A stretch of 64,000 nt of DNA, taken from Pomphorhynchus laevis (Eukaryota > Acanthocephala > Palaeacanthocephala > Echinorhynchida > Pomphorhynchidae). Positions 50,901 to 62,315 of this stretch are shown here, piece by piece; position 1 is the first letter of the stretch; each line of letters begins with the position of its first letter. A program made the translations under genes and the position numbers. The notes below the pieces were generated by a model. The model was not told the DNA's origin. It ran no database searches and saw nothing but the letters and a program-made list of their open reading frames with translations. The stretch spans positions 120,949 to 184,948 of the forward strand of contig WNNJ02003276.1 in NCBI GenBank assembly GCA_012934845.2, given 5' to 3'.

Positions 50901-51232
50901 ACATTATATTTATATATTTTTTAATTATTTTTTATATCATTTAAATTATTTTTATTTTTATTGTTTGATTTATAATTAATTATTTGATTAATTATTAATT
51001 AAGTTATTGATTTATTACTTATTTCAATAAAAGTATATTAAATATTAATAATTAAGAATTATGACTTTACTGGAAATCGCTTATCGAACAAACCATTTAA
51101 TCACTGACGGAGTGCAAATTCCGTTCCTTAAAATATTTCACAACCATTTTAATGTAAAAAATATAACTATAAGCACCTTTTACGGACTATATTTGCAAAC
51201 GATCAGCAATTTTGAAGGCAAAATCAATAGTG
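41995..51232 (+). CDS. Dynein heavy chain-like gene, linker to AAA1 start (part 2 of one gene)
   Basis: Eight exons continue the tail in phase: 41995-42188, 42237-42358, 44269-44533, 45266-45375, 45425-45626, 50297-50455, 50504-50674, 51057-51232. They carry the dynein linker (DHC_N2) pattern: NKQMDDIKKTTGIKI at the RHW..I position, SPRLFYLPDSLL at the FPRFYFLS..ELL position, NRFKWLWQ at the FEW..QLRYYW position, and NYDFTGNRLS at the Y.Y.GN..RL position before AAA1. In the family the linker is the lever moved by ATP hydrolysis in AAA1. Introns of 48, 49 and 48 bp alternate with ones of up to 4.7 kb. About 25 residues expected between KWLWQ and NYDFTGN are not seen. In the last exon the frame entering from 50674 shifts by one base before TDGVQIPF. 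Where the AAA1 P-loop should follow, no GxxxxGKT is present. The gene is divergent; a DNHD1-like protein is one possibility. Confidence 0.75.
42858..42894. repeat. 15-bp perfect hairpin
   Basis: ACCTAGTTGTGTATT pairs with AATACACAACTAGGT around a 7-base loop. The same CTAGTTGTGTATT motif also occurs at about 42783, just upstream. Confidence 0.85.
42923..43490. mobile_element. Long foldback element enclosing a hammerhead ribozyme
   Basis: The left arm (about 42923-43186) is an imperfect reverse complement of the right arm (about 43262-43490). Matching landmarks are CACTACATCTTCACCAAATA against TATTTGGTGAAGCTGTAGT, ATCGGCTAACTTCTTTTAT against ATAAAAGTTAGCCGAT, and GCCGTTTCGTCATCACAATG against CATTGTAATGACGAAACGGC. 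The outer ends GTACTAGAAC and its partner CTAGTAC are themselves palindromic. The right arm together with the centre (about 43187-43487) begins again at 43488, so the structure is also a ~302-bp direct repeat. Confidence 0.8.
43206..43290 (+). ncRNA. Hammerhead ribozyme, type III layout, intact core
   Basis: A self-cleaving RNA motif. Stem III is GATTGCCGT (43206-43214) with ACGGCATTC (43282-43290), one mismatch. The cleavage-site C is 43215, in the triplet GTC. Stem I is TGCCAG (43216-43221) with CTGGCA (43252-43257), continued past an internal loop by CCTCC (43223-43227) with GGAGG (43244-43248). The core CTGATGA is 43258-43264. Stem II is GTCAT (43265-43269) with ATGAC (43274-43278) closed by the loop TGTA. 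GAAA is 43279-43282. Every conserved core position is present, including the G-C pair starting stem II and the A-T pair starting stem III. Cleavage is predicted between 43215 and 43216. It lies in a dynein intron, within a ~303-bp repeat. Confidence 0.85.
43509..43591 (+). ncRNA. Second hammerhead copy, probably inactive
   Basis: The same stems recur: GATTGCCGTC at 43509-43518, TGCCAGTCCTCC from 43519, GTCAT/ATGAC, GAAA at 43582-43585 and ACGGTAT at 43585-43591. The core reads CTTATGA (43561-43567) instead of CTGATGA. The replaced G is essential in known hammerheads, so this copy should not cleave. Distance between the two cleavage positions is 303 bp. Confidence 0.75.
43664..43830. mobile_element. 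Solitary end of the CAGCTAACTGAG family
   Basis: CAGCTAGATGAGTTTACGTA is followed ~100 bp later by AATAAGGAATAGAGGTCATT and AGGAACTGCTATG, the same order as at 23792 and 25324. No opposing end was found nearby. Confidence 0.55.
44534..45265. other. Dynein intron, nothing recognised
   Basis: AT-rich intron without recognisable elements. Confidence 0.5.
45900..48510 (-). mobile_element. Second 'TQGDPLAM'-type retroelement, reverse orientation (fossil)
   Basis: Minus-strand reading gives FTQGDPLAMEAL and QRWFADDANLAGS near 47390-47160 (the RT core), a pre-RT region LLDKHPDEDELFVNALLVHP near 47780, and a downstream part KLDKIKVLGVPIGSP near 47020. It is the same family as 37690-40690 but clearly diverged from it. 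Outer limits are approximate. It is broken in several places and lies in the intron between the exons at 45425 and 50297. Confidence 0.7.
48511..50296. other. Dynein intron; run of ten G
   Basis: Mostly AT-rich and unremarkable. A run of ten G at 48859-48868 is unique in the window. No gene seen. Confidence 0.5.
50791..50861. repeat. 14-bp inverted repeat around a GCCGAAACGTCG motif
   Basis: TTTAAATATCATTT (50791-50804) pairs perfectly with AAATGATATTTAAA (50848-50861). The enclosed 43 bases contain CACTGAGATTAGCC and GAAACGTCGATAAATAAA, reminiscent of a decayed type I hammerhead. It lies in the 382-bp intron before the exon at 51057. Confidence 0.7.
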
Positions 51233-53479
51233 GTATGTTGATGATCATTCATTAGAAAAAGTTAAAGTGTTGAGTAATGATTTTCATTGATATCTAATGG
51301 CAGATGTTCTAAAATAAACAGACACTGCATTCCTTTATCAAATTTACTAAATGTGGGTGTGAATTAAAATTCACATTTAGTAATGATTTAAATATAAATA
51401 AAAACAAAAGTGATATTCAAATATATTGATTTGTAAAATTTTAATAGCATAATTATAATATTATTAAAATATAATATAATATTAAAATCATCATATAAAC
51501 ATCATCTTACTCCCTATGTGTAAGTAAGCTATTCGAATTTATTAGATTTCAATGTCAAAAATAATAATTTTGTTCAATAGTAATGGTAAACCATATTCAA
51601 CTACTTATTTACTTTATGTTTATAGTACTAAATAGTTATAGATGTCAAGAAGGAAAGATATGGGTGTTTTTATTTATTTTATGATAATCCTTAAATGGAA
51701 TATTTGTTATTAGTCAATCTTATATTGTGGGTTATATTATGTATAATATTGTATATAATATTCAATTATTATTTTACTTATTTTGATTTTTAATATATTA
51801 TTAATTACGGGAAGTTTATATTATTAACCTGGAAAGTTTGTTGATCCTTTATATTTAAAATTATTCGTTCCAAAACAGTTTTTTATAAAAATTAAAATAG
51901 ACAGATGAAATTCGAAAATTTATGTAGTTATCACTGAATATTTTCTTCAGTTTTTCGATTTCAAAACAGGATGTAATTTTGTGTATAGAGTTAGATTTTC
52001 TGATAAAGACGATTACATCGGTACATTCTGGTACCATTTTTGTGTGAATTATGAAACAAATGAAATAGTTTTTGGTACTATTTATGATAATTATGAAGTA
52101 AACGAATACATTTGCAATAATATTGATACTTTTATTTATACGATTTTTTTATTTATATAAATTCGTACATGTGAAACCCTTGCTCAACTAAGTTTTAATT
52201 TGGTTTGCAACTACTCGTGAAAATATCTGGACATTAAAATTCACGTTTAATTATGAAATATCTAACTATCAAGCGCATCTTCTTGATTTATATATAGACA
52301 GTAAAGTGAATATATGTGTATACTTTAAATACGTATGTATTTATTCATAAAATGAAGTTGTTAACCAATTTAGAATCGATTAATCGTGGAAATATCTGGG
52401 CATAAATTTACGTCAAATTATGAAATATCTAACTACGAAGCGCATCTTCTTTATTCAGCTGATTTCGCATTACAATCGAGGTATATGTTGTTTTTTTGAA
52501 ATAAAAATTTACCATTTTTTGTATACACTAAATAAAGATAAACCTTAACATTTTATAATTTGGTTTATTTTCACCTTTTATTTTTTCAACTTTAGAAAAA
52601 TTAAAATGTAAATTTTATTAAATTTACAAATTAATAAAATAATGAATGTCTTTAAATTACAAAATAAGTGTTGTTTCTTTACAATTACGTAAATCTATAA
52701 TAAAATATTTGTTTAAATAAATATTTATGAGTAATATAGATAATTAATAATTGATAATTAATAATTAATTATTATTGAAAATAATACTAATATATATTTA
52801 TAAAAATTAGAGTAATTTAGTATTAATTTTTAAAGTTTATAATTGAGATCATTACAATTTTTCTGACAATATCTTCACAATGCAATTTTATTTTCTAATT
52901 TGCATCTATGTATCGAAGAAATACATCCTTTAAGTTTGCGAATCCTCAAGTGACCAAGTCGATCTCTATAGCTAATTATTTATCTAGATGGCTTTTTTCT
53001 CTCACATACAAAACAAATGTGTTAAGACAGTAATATCAATATTTAGATTAATTTTAATATTTGGAATTTTAGAACAACTCGATTCAAGTATTTATGAAGC
53101 TTCCATATCGATTACAGTGATTTGGGTTGAGTGCATTCTAGTTAGGCACTTTAGGATATCCTAAAAATAGATTGTTATGTACAATCTATTATATAAAGTT
53201 TGACCACGTTTCTACCATATACATTAACCTTTTCAAAGATACCATCTTGAAAATGGTCAAAATAGTATCTTGGAGATACGATAAATATACTATCTTGAAG
53301 TGTTATCTTGAAAAGGATCACTGTGTATAACCGAAACGTTGTAAAATTTTATATAAAAGATTTTTTCTCTTGTTGATAATTTATTATACCTGATCATATA
53401 ATTATATGGTACACTAATGTAATCTTAACAGGACTTTTGGGTGTATTGTTTTAGCAAATTAACAAATACTAGTTGAGGT
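51233..53479. other. No gene seen after the last plus-strand dynein exon
   Basis: AT-rich DNA. An imperfect ~85-bp direct repeat occurs at about 52206-52290 and 52377-52460 (shared AATTATGAAATATCTAACTA and AAGCGCATCTTCTT). Near 53155-53330 several short inverted repeats of CTTGAAAAGG and GATACCATCTTG occur. No further dynein exon was found on either strand. Confidence 0.5.
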
Positions 53480-54800
53480 TTACAAGTTTGTTTCACATAA
53501 ATTGTTTGTAGTGAATATGAAAAGGTTGTATTCTCTTTCTGTGCATTTGAATACTTTGGAAGATCCAGTAAATGAAATGACATTTCGACAGACTTGTGCT
53601 TTCGAAGTAACCTTTAACGAGGAATGTGACATGCATAACGACACATTTGATAAATTTGAGAACACAAAGTCGATCGCGCTTAAACTTGAGTTTAATACGT
53701 TTGTAGCATCTGGATGAGGATGGAGCCGAATACCGTAAACTGAAAAATAATTAATTAGGCATTCTAGTTTTGAGGAAATAGATTGCTCATAACGAGCATT
53801 AAAGTCTTCACATATTATTATGTGCTTCGATGATTCAAAAATTGATTCAAATTAGATTAGTTCGTCAATAATATCGCAGGCTGCAAAAGTCGGATTTAAG
53901 TAACACAATAATCACAATCATGGGAGTATCCACGACTAACACCTAGGTCGAATAAAGTCGAGATAATTGAGAATATGCTTTACTCAGTTTTATAAGAATC
54001 CCACCCACAGGATCTCCTATGTTGAATCAATGCAAGATTTTCAACTATATACATTGAGTTAAGAGTGGAATTGGACGTTGCAAATGTTTCAAGCGATATC
54101 ACAGCATCAAACTGCTGGAAATATTGTTGTATACCGAAATTTGAGAGATATTGTAGCCTTCAACGTTAAACAAAATAATTCTAAGAGTAGTCAGTGAACT
54201 GTTTGAAAGAATTTTAGTATACCCAGGCTCTCGAACTTGACATTTATTTAAGGAAGGGCATTATACTAACTGTCATATTGTATTAAGTTTAATCAAATTT
54301 CTGCCGGTTCAACTAAGCACCTCTTCACTAGTATCAATTTTGAAGTGAACTTGACGATATTACCGTTGCGAAAAAATAACCTGGTAAAATGCTACGTTAC
54401 TCGAACCTCTTTCAATTTCTGTCTGGGTATATTTTCCTTCGTTCTGTTCTTTGCATTCAGATTGGGAATAATGAAAACCTCACTAAACTGAACAGAATCT
54501 TTAAGTTGATACTTATGTCTCAATATCCTATGAACCAAATCCCCAGTTAGAGTTGCTTTCAACCAGGGAGACGATTGATCTTATTTCGAAATTAACCGGT
54601 TAATTATCTTGATATTTTTTGGCTAAGAAATACTCCAATATCTTTAGCTACTCGAATAACACTATTCGTGTCATCGTCTGCATTCGGTAAATTCAATAAA
54701 ATGATGTTTCTTGCCCAAAAGCTGTATCACTGATTGCTTTCGAATTAGCCTATGATGATAAGCCAGTACTGTCTGCGCGCAGACAAAATATTAAATAATA
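53480..54800 (-). mobile_element. LINE endonuclease fragment (decayed)
   Basis: Minus-strand reading near 53930-53770 gives LNPTFAACDIIDELI and ESSKHIIICEDFNARYE, matching the apurinic-type endonuclease of the LINE at 54900-58780 (CYFNPSFSVSDIINELSQL). The upstream part to about 54800 is probably linker/N-terminal sequence of the same copy. The RT is absent. Confidence 0.6.
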
Positions 54801-54899
54801 ATATAATATATTAAATATTATAACATTGTTTTTAACTAAATAAAAACACCAACTATACATTAAAACAGAGAAAATACAAAATGTATTCGCCATGGCTAA

Positions 54900-57800
54900 C
54901 GACTCTGTAGTTTGTCAATCTTCGTCAAGCTCATCTTTGAAAGATGGGGGCAGTTAAACACGTGAAGCAAATAATTACATAATTGGAGGCAATACATACA
55001 GATGCATGTTGATGTGCGGTTATGAAGGGATATCCGAATGGAGCAAAATTTATCATGGTACCCATGAAGAGAAACTCTCTAAGTAAGATGGCGTTTTTGC
55101 GTTCGTGGATTTCGCCAATTGATTTGAATGAATGCAGGGTTCAGGTATATGCCTGGGTCAAGCAAAGATAACTTTGCTTAAAGGTTTTCGAGATGATGGC
55201 AGAATTCAGCTGTTCTCGGAAGATGGAGGCGATTACAAAGAAATATAGAACAAAGTTGGAGCTTTGAAATCGCTGCTACTGCAGTAATAGATTTAGGAGA
55301 GACACCTATAACGCGTTTAACAAATCTGCATTGGCACCTGTCGATTTGGGCGAAGTTAGACGGAAACAAATCTTCCTAGAAAGCAGGTATTCCATATTGA
55401 ATTATGGGAAGAAGCATGATACGGAAGTAGCGAATAGCATTTTTGAATGAGATTGATCCCATGTTGGAAGCATGAGATATTGCAATTTTAACTTTAGATG
55501 CTTTGGGGTCAAGATGTAGTTGGAATGACAATCCTCATAAAAGCAGAATACCTAAGTATGTGTAGTTTTTACAGAATTCTAGAGGGTAATTATTAAGTAA
55601 TAGGTTGTCTGAACGGCGCATAGGGCCTCCCTTACGGACTTTTATAATTTTCGATTTCTCAATATTCACCTCTAATTGATTTATTCTACATAATGCATCT
55701 AATGGGATGAGAGAAATCTGCGATTTCATTTGATAACGAGATAGGACGACAATATCTTCAGCATAGAGAACTGATATGATATCTGTGAAGTTTATACTAA
55801 GACATGAAGGTATATCGGCCAATAAAGGAGAATAACAATGGGATCAATGAATAACCTTGAATGACTCCCGGTTTGCGCTTGAAAGTTCGGATAATTGAAG
55901 GCCATCAAATACGCAGAGTGTGCTTTGACGTTAAATTGAGCAGAGAATATGAAGGAAATGTCCATATACGTTGGTTTGAGCGGCGAGTTTATCTATCGGT
56001 AGTTCAAAATTGATAAAGTCGAAAGCTTTCTTGAAGTCTATGAATATAGCGTAAATAGAAGATTATCGAGCAAAGCATGATAGTACCTGATTGCGTACCA
56101 CCACGATAGTGTCGATGGTAGAGCAGCCGCGACGAAAGTCAAACTGCTCTGGTGGAAGTAAGGATTTGCGCAATGACATTAATCGATTTGCAAGGATGTG
56201 TGAAGAATTTGTATGCATGGTTGAGAAGGGTTACACAACGATAAGAGTCGGCGGAGGAGGGATCATCTTTTTCTTTATAAAGTACTTTGATGAATCCTTG
56301 CCTCTAGGATGGAGAAATTGATTTGCCGAAAAGAAGGGAATTGAAAAAGAAAGTCCAGTAACTGGGAAGAAAAGAAAAGGAAGATCTTATCTGTTCAATA
56401 CACAGATTATCTTGCCTAGCAGCTTTGTTAGAAGCCATACAAAACATGCATATTTCTAACTCTGGTAATAAATGGTTCATTGAGTGGATCGAAGTTGCCG
56501 TAAGTAAGAAGGCTTATTCGGTTAGTCGATAGAGGATATACATGTTTGAGTGGCATGTGTAGAAGGTTCTTAAAATGAACTGCCCACTTAGAAAGCGATA
56601 TACGAGATATTTTATATAGCGATATTTGGCTTAGGTATTTGAAGACAAAAGTTTCCATGGTGATCGTTCCGCCTGGCGTAGCAGATTATGTTCTTCTAAA
56701 CGAAGACGAGCATTGCGGTGATTGGTCATCATATTGCATTATTGGCTATGTAGTTGACATAATTCACTTTTCTTTGTATTTTATATACTCTGGATCCTTA
56801 GCCGTAGCAATTGGTGCCATTTGAAAAGCTTTGATCTGCATGGGCTTACCTTGAAACATGGAAGAGGTTGAAACGTTAGATCGTTTAGTACAAGCGGTCA
56901 GCAGTGTATTGCAAATGATGATGTAACTATTATCAAGTCCCCAGAGAGACTAAAAGTCATAGCGTACTTGATGGCAGAGTGGTTAGTAAAAAAAGCTTAG
57001 CACGTCTATTGAAACGAGATATTTTCGGTTTAGGCTGGTCTGGAATTATAAGGGTGTGGAATATGCATGAAACGGGCTAATGTTTGTGAAGAAGGGACCA
57101 TTCAGAAGCGAGGTCTAAATGCATTTAACGAACTTCTGTATTTGAGAAAATGAAGTCGATGCAGCCTCTGCCATTTAGAGATTCATATGACCAACCTTCG
57201 CAGGGAGTGGATATAACCAAGTTAATATTATCGAAGTAGTTAATCAGTTGTTGTAGTTTTTCAGATGGATGAATATCGTATTTGTCGTTGAAGAAACCGG
57301 ATACTATAAATTGTCAGGTCATAGAGCATATATTGATGAGTTGGGATAGTTCATTGATAATATCAGAAACTGAAAACGATGGATTGAAATAGCATGCGAC
57401 GAAAGAAAGCTTGGGAGTGTGGACGATGAGTAAGTTTACTGAAGTTTGATAGGTCCAGTCTGCAAATGTGGAATTTATGGCCTTTAAATTTTGCCAGGAG
57501 GACGGCCAGTAGAAACCGTTCAGAGACAGATAGGTGGTGTAAAACTTTTCTAACAATACTAGGAAGTCGCAATATTTAAATCAAGCGGATATGCCATCAT
57601 AGAGGATAGATTTGAGATCTTCTACTTTATATATGATATACGATATGGTTTAGATAGTGTAGGTACAATGGAAATAAGATGTGAGATTAGGTCTAGTCAA
57701 ATCTACTTAGGTTCCGGCTTAAATCTAGGTCCATTACCAGAATCGTCGGAATCTTGTATCGTAGTGGTTATCGTAGACGAGAGAATGCCAACACCACGAT

Positions 57801-58780
57801 TGTCATCAGGTTGTAGCTGCATGCTAGAAAAGCTGATAATTCTATTATTGCGTATCCTATTTGAGCGTGACGGGTCGGATATGCGTATTTCGTACAATTG
57901 TTTCCGTAGCTGCCGCTGAGCATCAAGTTCGGTCGTTGAGAGATCTGGACTGATGATTACTCGGTTAAAACTAAATGTTTATTTTAATAGGTGTCCTCTA
58001 GCAATAATAGAGGTGACACATGAATCATCTAGAGATACTATAAGCCAAGGAGGTATATCGGTTCTTTTAGCAGGCAGGCTGCAAAGCTTAAATCGAGAAT
58101 TTTTTTAAATGTGATACGGATAGATGAGAAAAGCTCTTTAACAGTAGCTGAATCATCTCAAGTCTTTGAGATACCGCGTATAATTTCATTCGAGATCCGT
58201 TGTCATTCTCGAACACATGCTTTCATCAACTCGAGAGCTTAAGTCGAAGTTTTCGAGGTTTAAGAAGTTTCAACAACTGAATGAGCCACTTCTCTCCTAA
58301 CAACACTAGCGAAAGTTTGTAATGGTGGGGAATTTGACTTAGGGCAAGAAAGCTTTAAGGTATGAACCTACATTTCTAATTGTGTTATCGTAGCGCGAGT
58401 TTCGTTGAGATCGATTTCGAAAGAAGAAAATTTTTGCATGCTGCAAAATCCACAAAGAAAGTTCTGTAGAAAGAAATCCTTAGATTTACTGCGAGGCGCT
58501 TTAATAACAATGCAAAGTGGATATTCTGACGAGGAACATTTTATTTCAAAATTTGCGTATTCCTGAGTATCATCCGATCGTATAGAATAGTCAATAATAT
58601 TGCTTGCTGAAGGATAATTTGATTTAGATTAAGAAGAGATGCTAGATATCTTACAAGACGGTATTGTATGAGTGCTTAAGTTCTGAGTATTCAATAGGTC
58701 GCAGGTACGATTACAGCAATTTCGAGCGAGCCAATTAATGCAGGTACTTGGCACACGAGCAGTTACTACATATCGAGTTC
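54900..58780 (-). mobile_element. Non-LTR retrotransposon with endonuclease and RT (decayed)
   Basis: From 5' to 3' on the minus strand: an N-terminal region with poor conservation (58780-57700), an endonuclease segment with CYFNPSFSVSDIINELSQL near 57440-57330, the pre-RT motif WAVHFKNLL near 56580, the RT active site VLYAEDIVVLS near 55770 with VNIEKSKIIKV downstream, and a C-terminal segment FVKRVIGVSPKSITAVAAI near 55320. Many interruptions. The arrangement is that of endonuclease-bearing LINEs (RTE/Jockey-like style); the clade is not assigned. Confidence 0.7.
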
Positions 58781-58904
58781 GGAATATTGCATGGACAACA
58801 TTGAGTCGTCGATTTCATTGATTAGCGAACACAATAATCAGTTGTCGTTCGGTTGTTCACAGATCGCTAGGTTGTCGACATATCGTTCGAATGTTAATAG
58901 TTTA

Positions 58905-58975
58905 AACGTCGTTCAAATGTCGTTCAAATGTCGTTCTGATGTCGTTTGGATGTCGTTCCAAGGTAGTAAGTCGTT
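58905..58975. repeat. Short ~12-bp tandem repeat, about five copies
   Basis: The unit GTCGTTCAAATGT repeats with drift (GTCGTTCTGAT, GTCGTTTGGAT, GTCGTTCCAAG). It is next to the 5' end of the minus-strand LINE. Confidence 0.75.
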
Positions 58976-59635
58976 CAAAAGTAGTAGTTTGTGTATTTTA
59001 TTGTAATCATACTAAAGACAACTTTTTTAATTAAGAAATTTTTAACCACTCGTTTTAGTTTTAATATTAATAAGAACTAATGTTCTTGAGCTTGTTTTAT
59101 GCAAACATCAATGCAGAAATAGTAAAAAACACCTCATGTATATACTTAAATTTAAGGATGGGAAATTTAAGTGCATTTTTGTAAATGACATTTTTGTAAT
59201 TTTGTACTAACAACTATTTATTGTACTTGCTTAGGATTATAATGCACATATTTCCATTGCATTTTATTTGATCTTATTAGGATTATCATCAATACAATCC
59301 AGTGTAATCAGTTGCCACTTTTATATGGTAAAGCCGGATGCTGTCAGTATACTAAATTTTATAAATGCTGCTACAATTTATTTTAATGTCTAGTAAAGCG
59401 GAGAACAGTAAGAAGCTTAGCCGCCCTATTAGGAATATCGTTGATTGAACTCAACATCAGCCTTATAACTTGCCCCGAAATTCTTGTATATTTTCTTCTG
59501 GTAAATGTTTATATTCGATTTAATGAAATCTGATGAAATTTAAAGTAAATTTAAAATCAAATTTTAATTTAAATAAAAATATTGAATTTTACTTAAATAT
59601 TTAAAGTTACTGATTAATTTAAAGGGCATAAATTT

Positions 59636-59750
59636 AAAAACAAAAGATAATGTAATTTTATTTATTATTTATTGTTAAAGATAATGTAATTTTATTTTTT
59701 ATTTGTTATTTCAGATAATGTAATTTTATTTATTATTTAAGATAATAATT
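59636..59750. repeat. Short minisatellite, three copies of ~37 bp
   Basis: GATAATGTAATTTTATTT followed by ATTATTT repeats at about 59645, 59680 and 59715. The unit is the reverse complement of that at 63530-64000. Confidence 0.8.
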
Positions 59751-60352
59751 TACTAATCAAATAATTAATTTAATTTTTATTTTCGTATTTTATAAATATG
59801 AGAAATGACGTTATATCATAGTATTCATATCAAATGCACACATTTGATTGAGAGTATCAATATATAACTTGTGTTAGTGAATATCAAATTCGGATACCTT
59901 AAAAAAGCTAAATAATATATGCATATAAACTAAGTACTTAATTAGACAGCATATCGGCTATAAAAACCTTTAAATATCTTTTTATACAATATTAAAATTG
60001 TATTATATAGCAATAATACAATATAAGTTGTATATGGATATACACTTTCAGCCAATAGCCGGTAGTTTTAAGTATCAAATTATTCACAAAAACATTTTTT
60101 AACGTTTAGAGATAAAAAACAATATTTAATCAATCGAACCATGCAATTGATATTCAAACTTTAGATAAAAGCGAACAATGTAGCGATTAAACGTAAATAC
60201 GAATTTCAAACTTAATATACTAAGAAGATTTATGATATTGTCGACGCTTCTTTAAAGAAGCATTGATTTTATGTTATTTAAATTTCATGAATATTAATTT
60301 TAGACATTAATTTAAAATTGAAGTTTTGAATAAACTCCTATCATTAACTTAC

Positions 60353-62315
60353 GTATGTGATAACATTATTTAAAGCCTCAATCAACGTAAGCATTATTGT
60401 TGTTTTGCCGGATTGAACCTCTCCGCATATCAAAACATTATTTTTACTCAGTATTAATGAGTACAGCTCGGTGCATTTGCTAAGAACACAATCTGGTGCT
60501 AGTAGGTGTTTGGTCTTTAAAATTTCTAAGAATTGAGATGAATTACGAGATAATCTATTTTCCAAATTAAAGCGCAGGTTAAAAAACGGCTAAAGTATAA
60601 AAGAACAATTTTTGTTATTCTATTAAATTGTTCGTTACAGCAAACTGTTGAGTCAAATCTGGTTTCCTAATAGCTGTTAATGTATTTCTCATAGAGATTT
60701 GAAGTGAATGCAGGTCAGTCAACGACTTTGTCTAAATAGAACCATAAACATAATTAAACATGAACTTTGGAATAATTCATTATATAAAACAAATATTTTT
60801 TAACAATCTCTAATTGAATTTAATGATCGATCCTGTCAATAAATGTTAATCTACTTACAAATACTAAATCGATAATTTTATGGCTGCTGCGATCTCAATA
60901 GCCAATCCATATTTTATAATCCCATTTTTTAACCAATTATGGGTTTCTGGAGATTACAACCGCATATATGTAACTATAAAATTAAATTATTGCACAAAAA
61001 ATATTTCTTTTTGGTTACAATTACGATATTTCCTATGAAAACAAGATTTTAGTTAATACCTCATTGTGTTGTCATTTAAATAAGTTTCCATTTAAGTGAT
61101 GGAATTTAATGTTTTGTTTTATAACAAATGGCTTTGACGTGTATGTGATAAAACAATAGGAAATTAAAATAGTTTGTGATTTAATTATTTATATTTCAAA
61201 CTGAATTGACAAAGGTTGCTTAAGTTAATTTAACAGGAATTAGGAACAAAAAGAAAATTTATTATTAAAGGAACTACTGATATGACGTAAACCAACATAA
61301 GATGGAGCGTCCAACCAACAAGAAGATCCTTTCCATTATTATTAACGATTTATTGTAAATATTTTAATTTAATAGATAAAAGAGAAAAATAACCATGTTC
61401 TAATAACATTAAAACCACAATTTATCACAAAATATTCACAGAACGTCATTGTCTATATTTTAATGATTTGTAAAATAAAAAGATCACATAATTTGATGAT
61501 TTTTTAAATAAATTTTCAAATAATTGTTATTTAAAATTATTGTGCACAATACATGTTCCGTCTTCACAACACTTTATAGCGACGACATCTGAAATGGCAT
61601 TACTTAAACTGCTTACTGAATAAATACATTTGTTTGAAGCACTTTACATTTTTTTATAAATGTAAAATTTCAAGTTTGATAATTTTTCCTTCAAAACAAA
61701 CAAATAAAACATATTAAAGGTATTATTTAAATGTTGCTTTTGGAGGTTGTTTGAGAGCATTCGCGAATATCTAATCCACAATTTAGAAAAAAAATCAAAA
61801 ATTTAAAAGTTTAATAAATAATTAATTATTTATTTTTACTAAAATTAAATAATTTACTTCCAAAGAATACATTTACCGTTAATGCAGAGTTTACAATTTC
61901 ACGTGCGTATTCAATTGTGAACGGGTCTTTAGATTTTACTAGCACGGAATTGTAGTTGGATAACAGGCAGTCAATGGCGATAGAACATGTCGAATTATTC
62001 AAAATGTCTTCAGCGAACATTGTCTTTGTGAATTTGACCGCAGGTAATAGAATTGGTCTAAAACTTTCCTGAATTCGAATGTATAATATTAACTGATACC
62101 ACTTAAGCAACCTTGAATAGGTGAAGACTCTTCTTTCTTGGGCTAATATCATCCAATGACTTGACATCAGCTATGGCCAAAATTGCCGAGTTAGTGCCAA
62201 GCTCAGCTTTTAGCTGCTTGAATTTATTAATCATTTCCAATAAATGTTGTAATTTTTCTTTAGTGAGATCGTACAGGCCAGTGAGCAAAAGCCATGACGA
62301 TCGATGAACACTACC
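60353..62315 (-). CDS. Dynein heavy chain-like exons, AAA1 C-terminal part to AAA2 P-loop
   Basis: Four minus-strand exons join in phase 0: 62315-62112, 62092-61877, 60731-60639 and 60589-60353. The first contains SSWLLLTGLYDLTKEKLQHL at the position of SGAW.CFDEFNR..EVLS (AAA1 Walker B), with the acidic pair replaced by Thr-Gly. The second has ESFRPILLPA, the conserved FRPV motif, and AREIVNSALT. The third has LHSLQISMRNTLTAIRK at the HYD.GMR..K.VL position. The fourth has CVLSKCTELYSLILSKNN followed by the P-loop GEVQSGKTT, the start of AAA2. The intron at 60638-60590 is 49 bp. The 19-bp gap at 62111-62093 starts GT and ends AG but is unusually short; a 73-bp alternative starting upstream also keeps frame. 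A GTAAGT donor follows 60353, but the next exon was not found. In domain order this segment continues the plus-strand gene ending at 51232. Confidence 0.78.
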
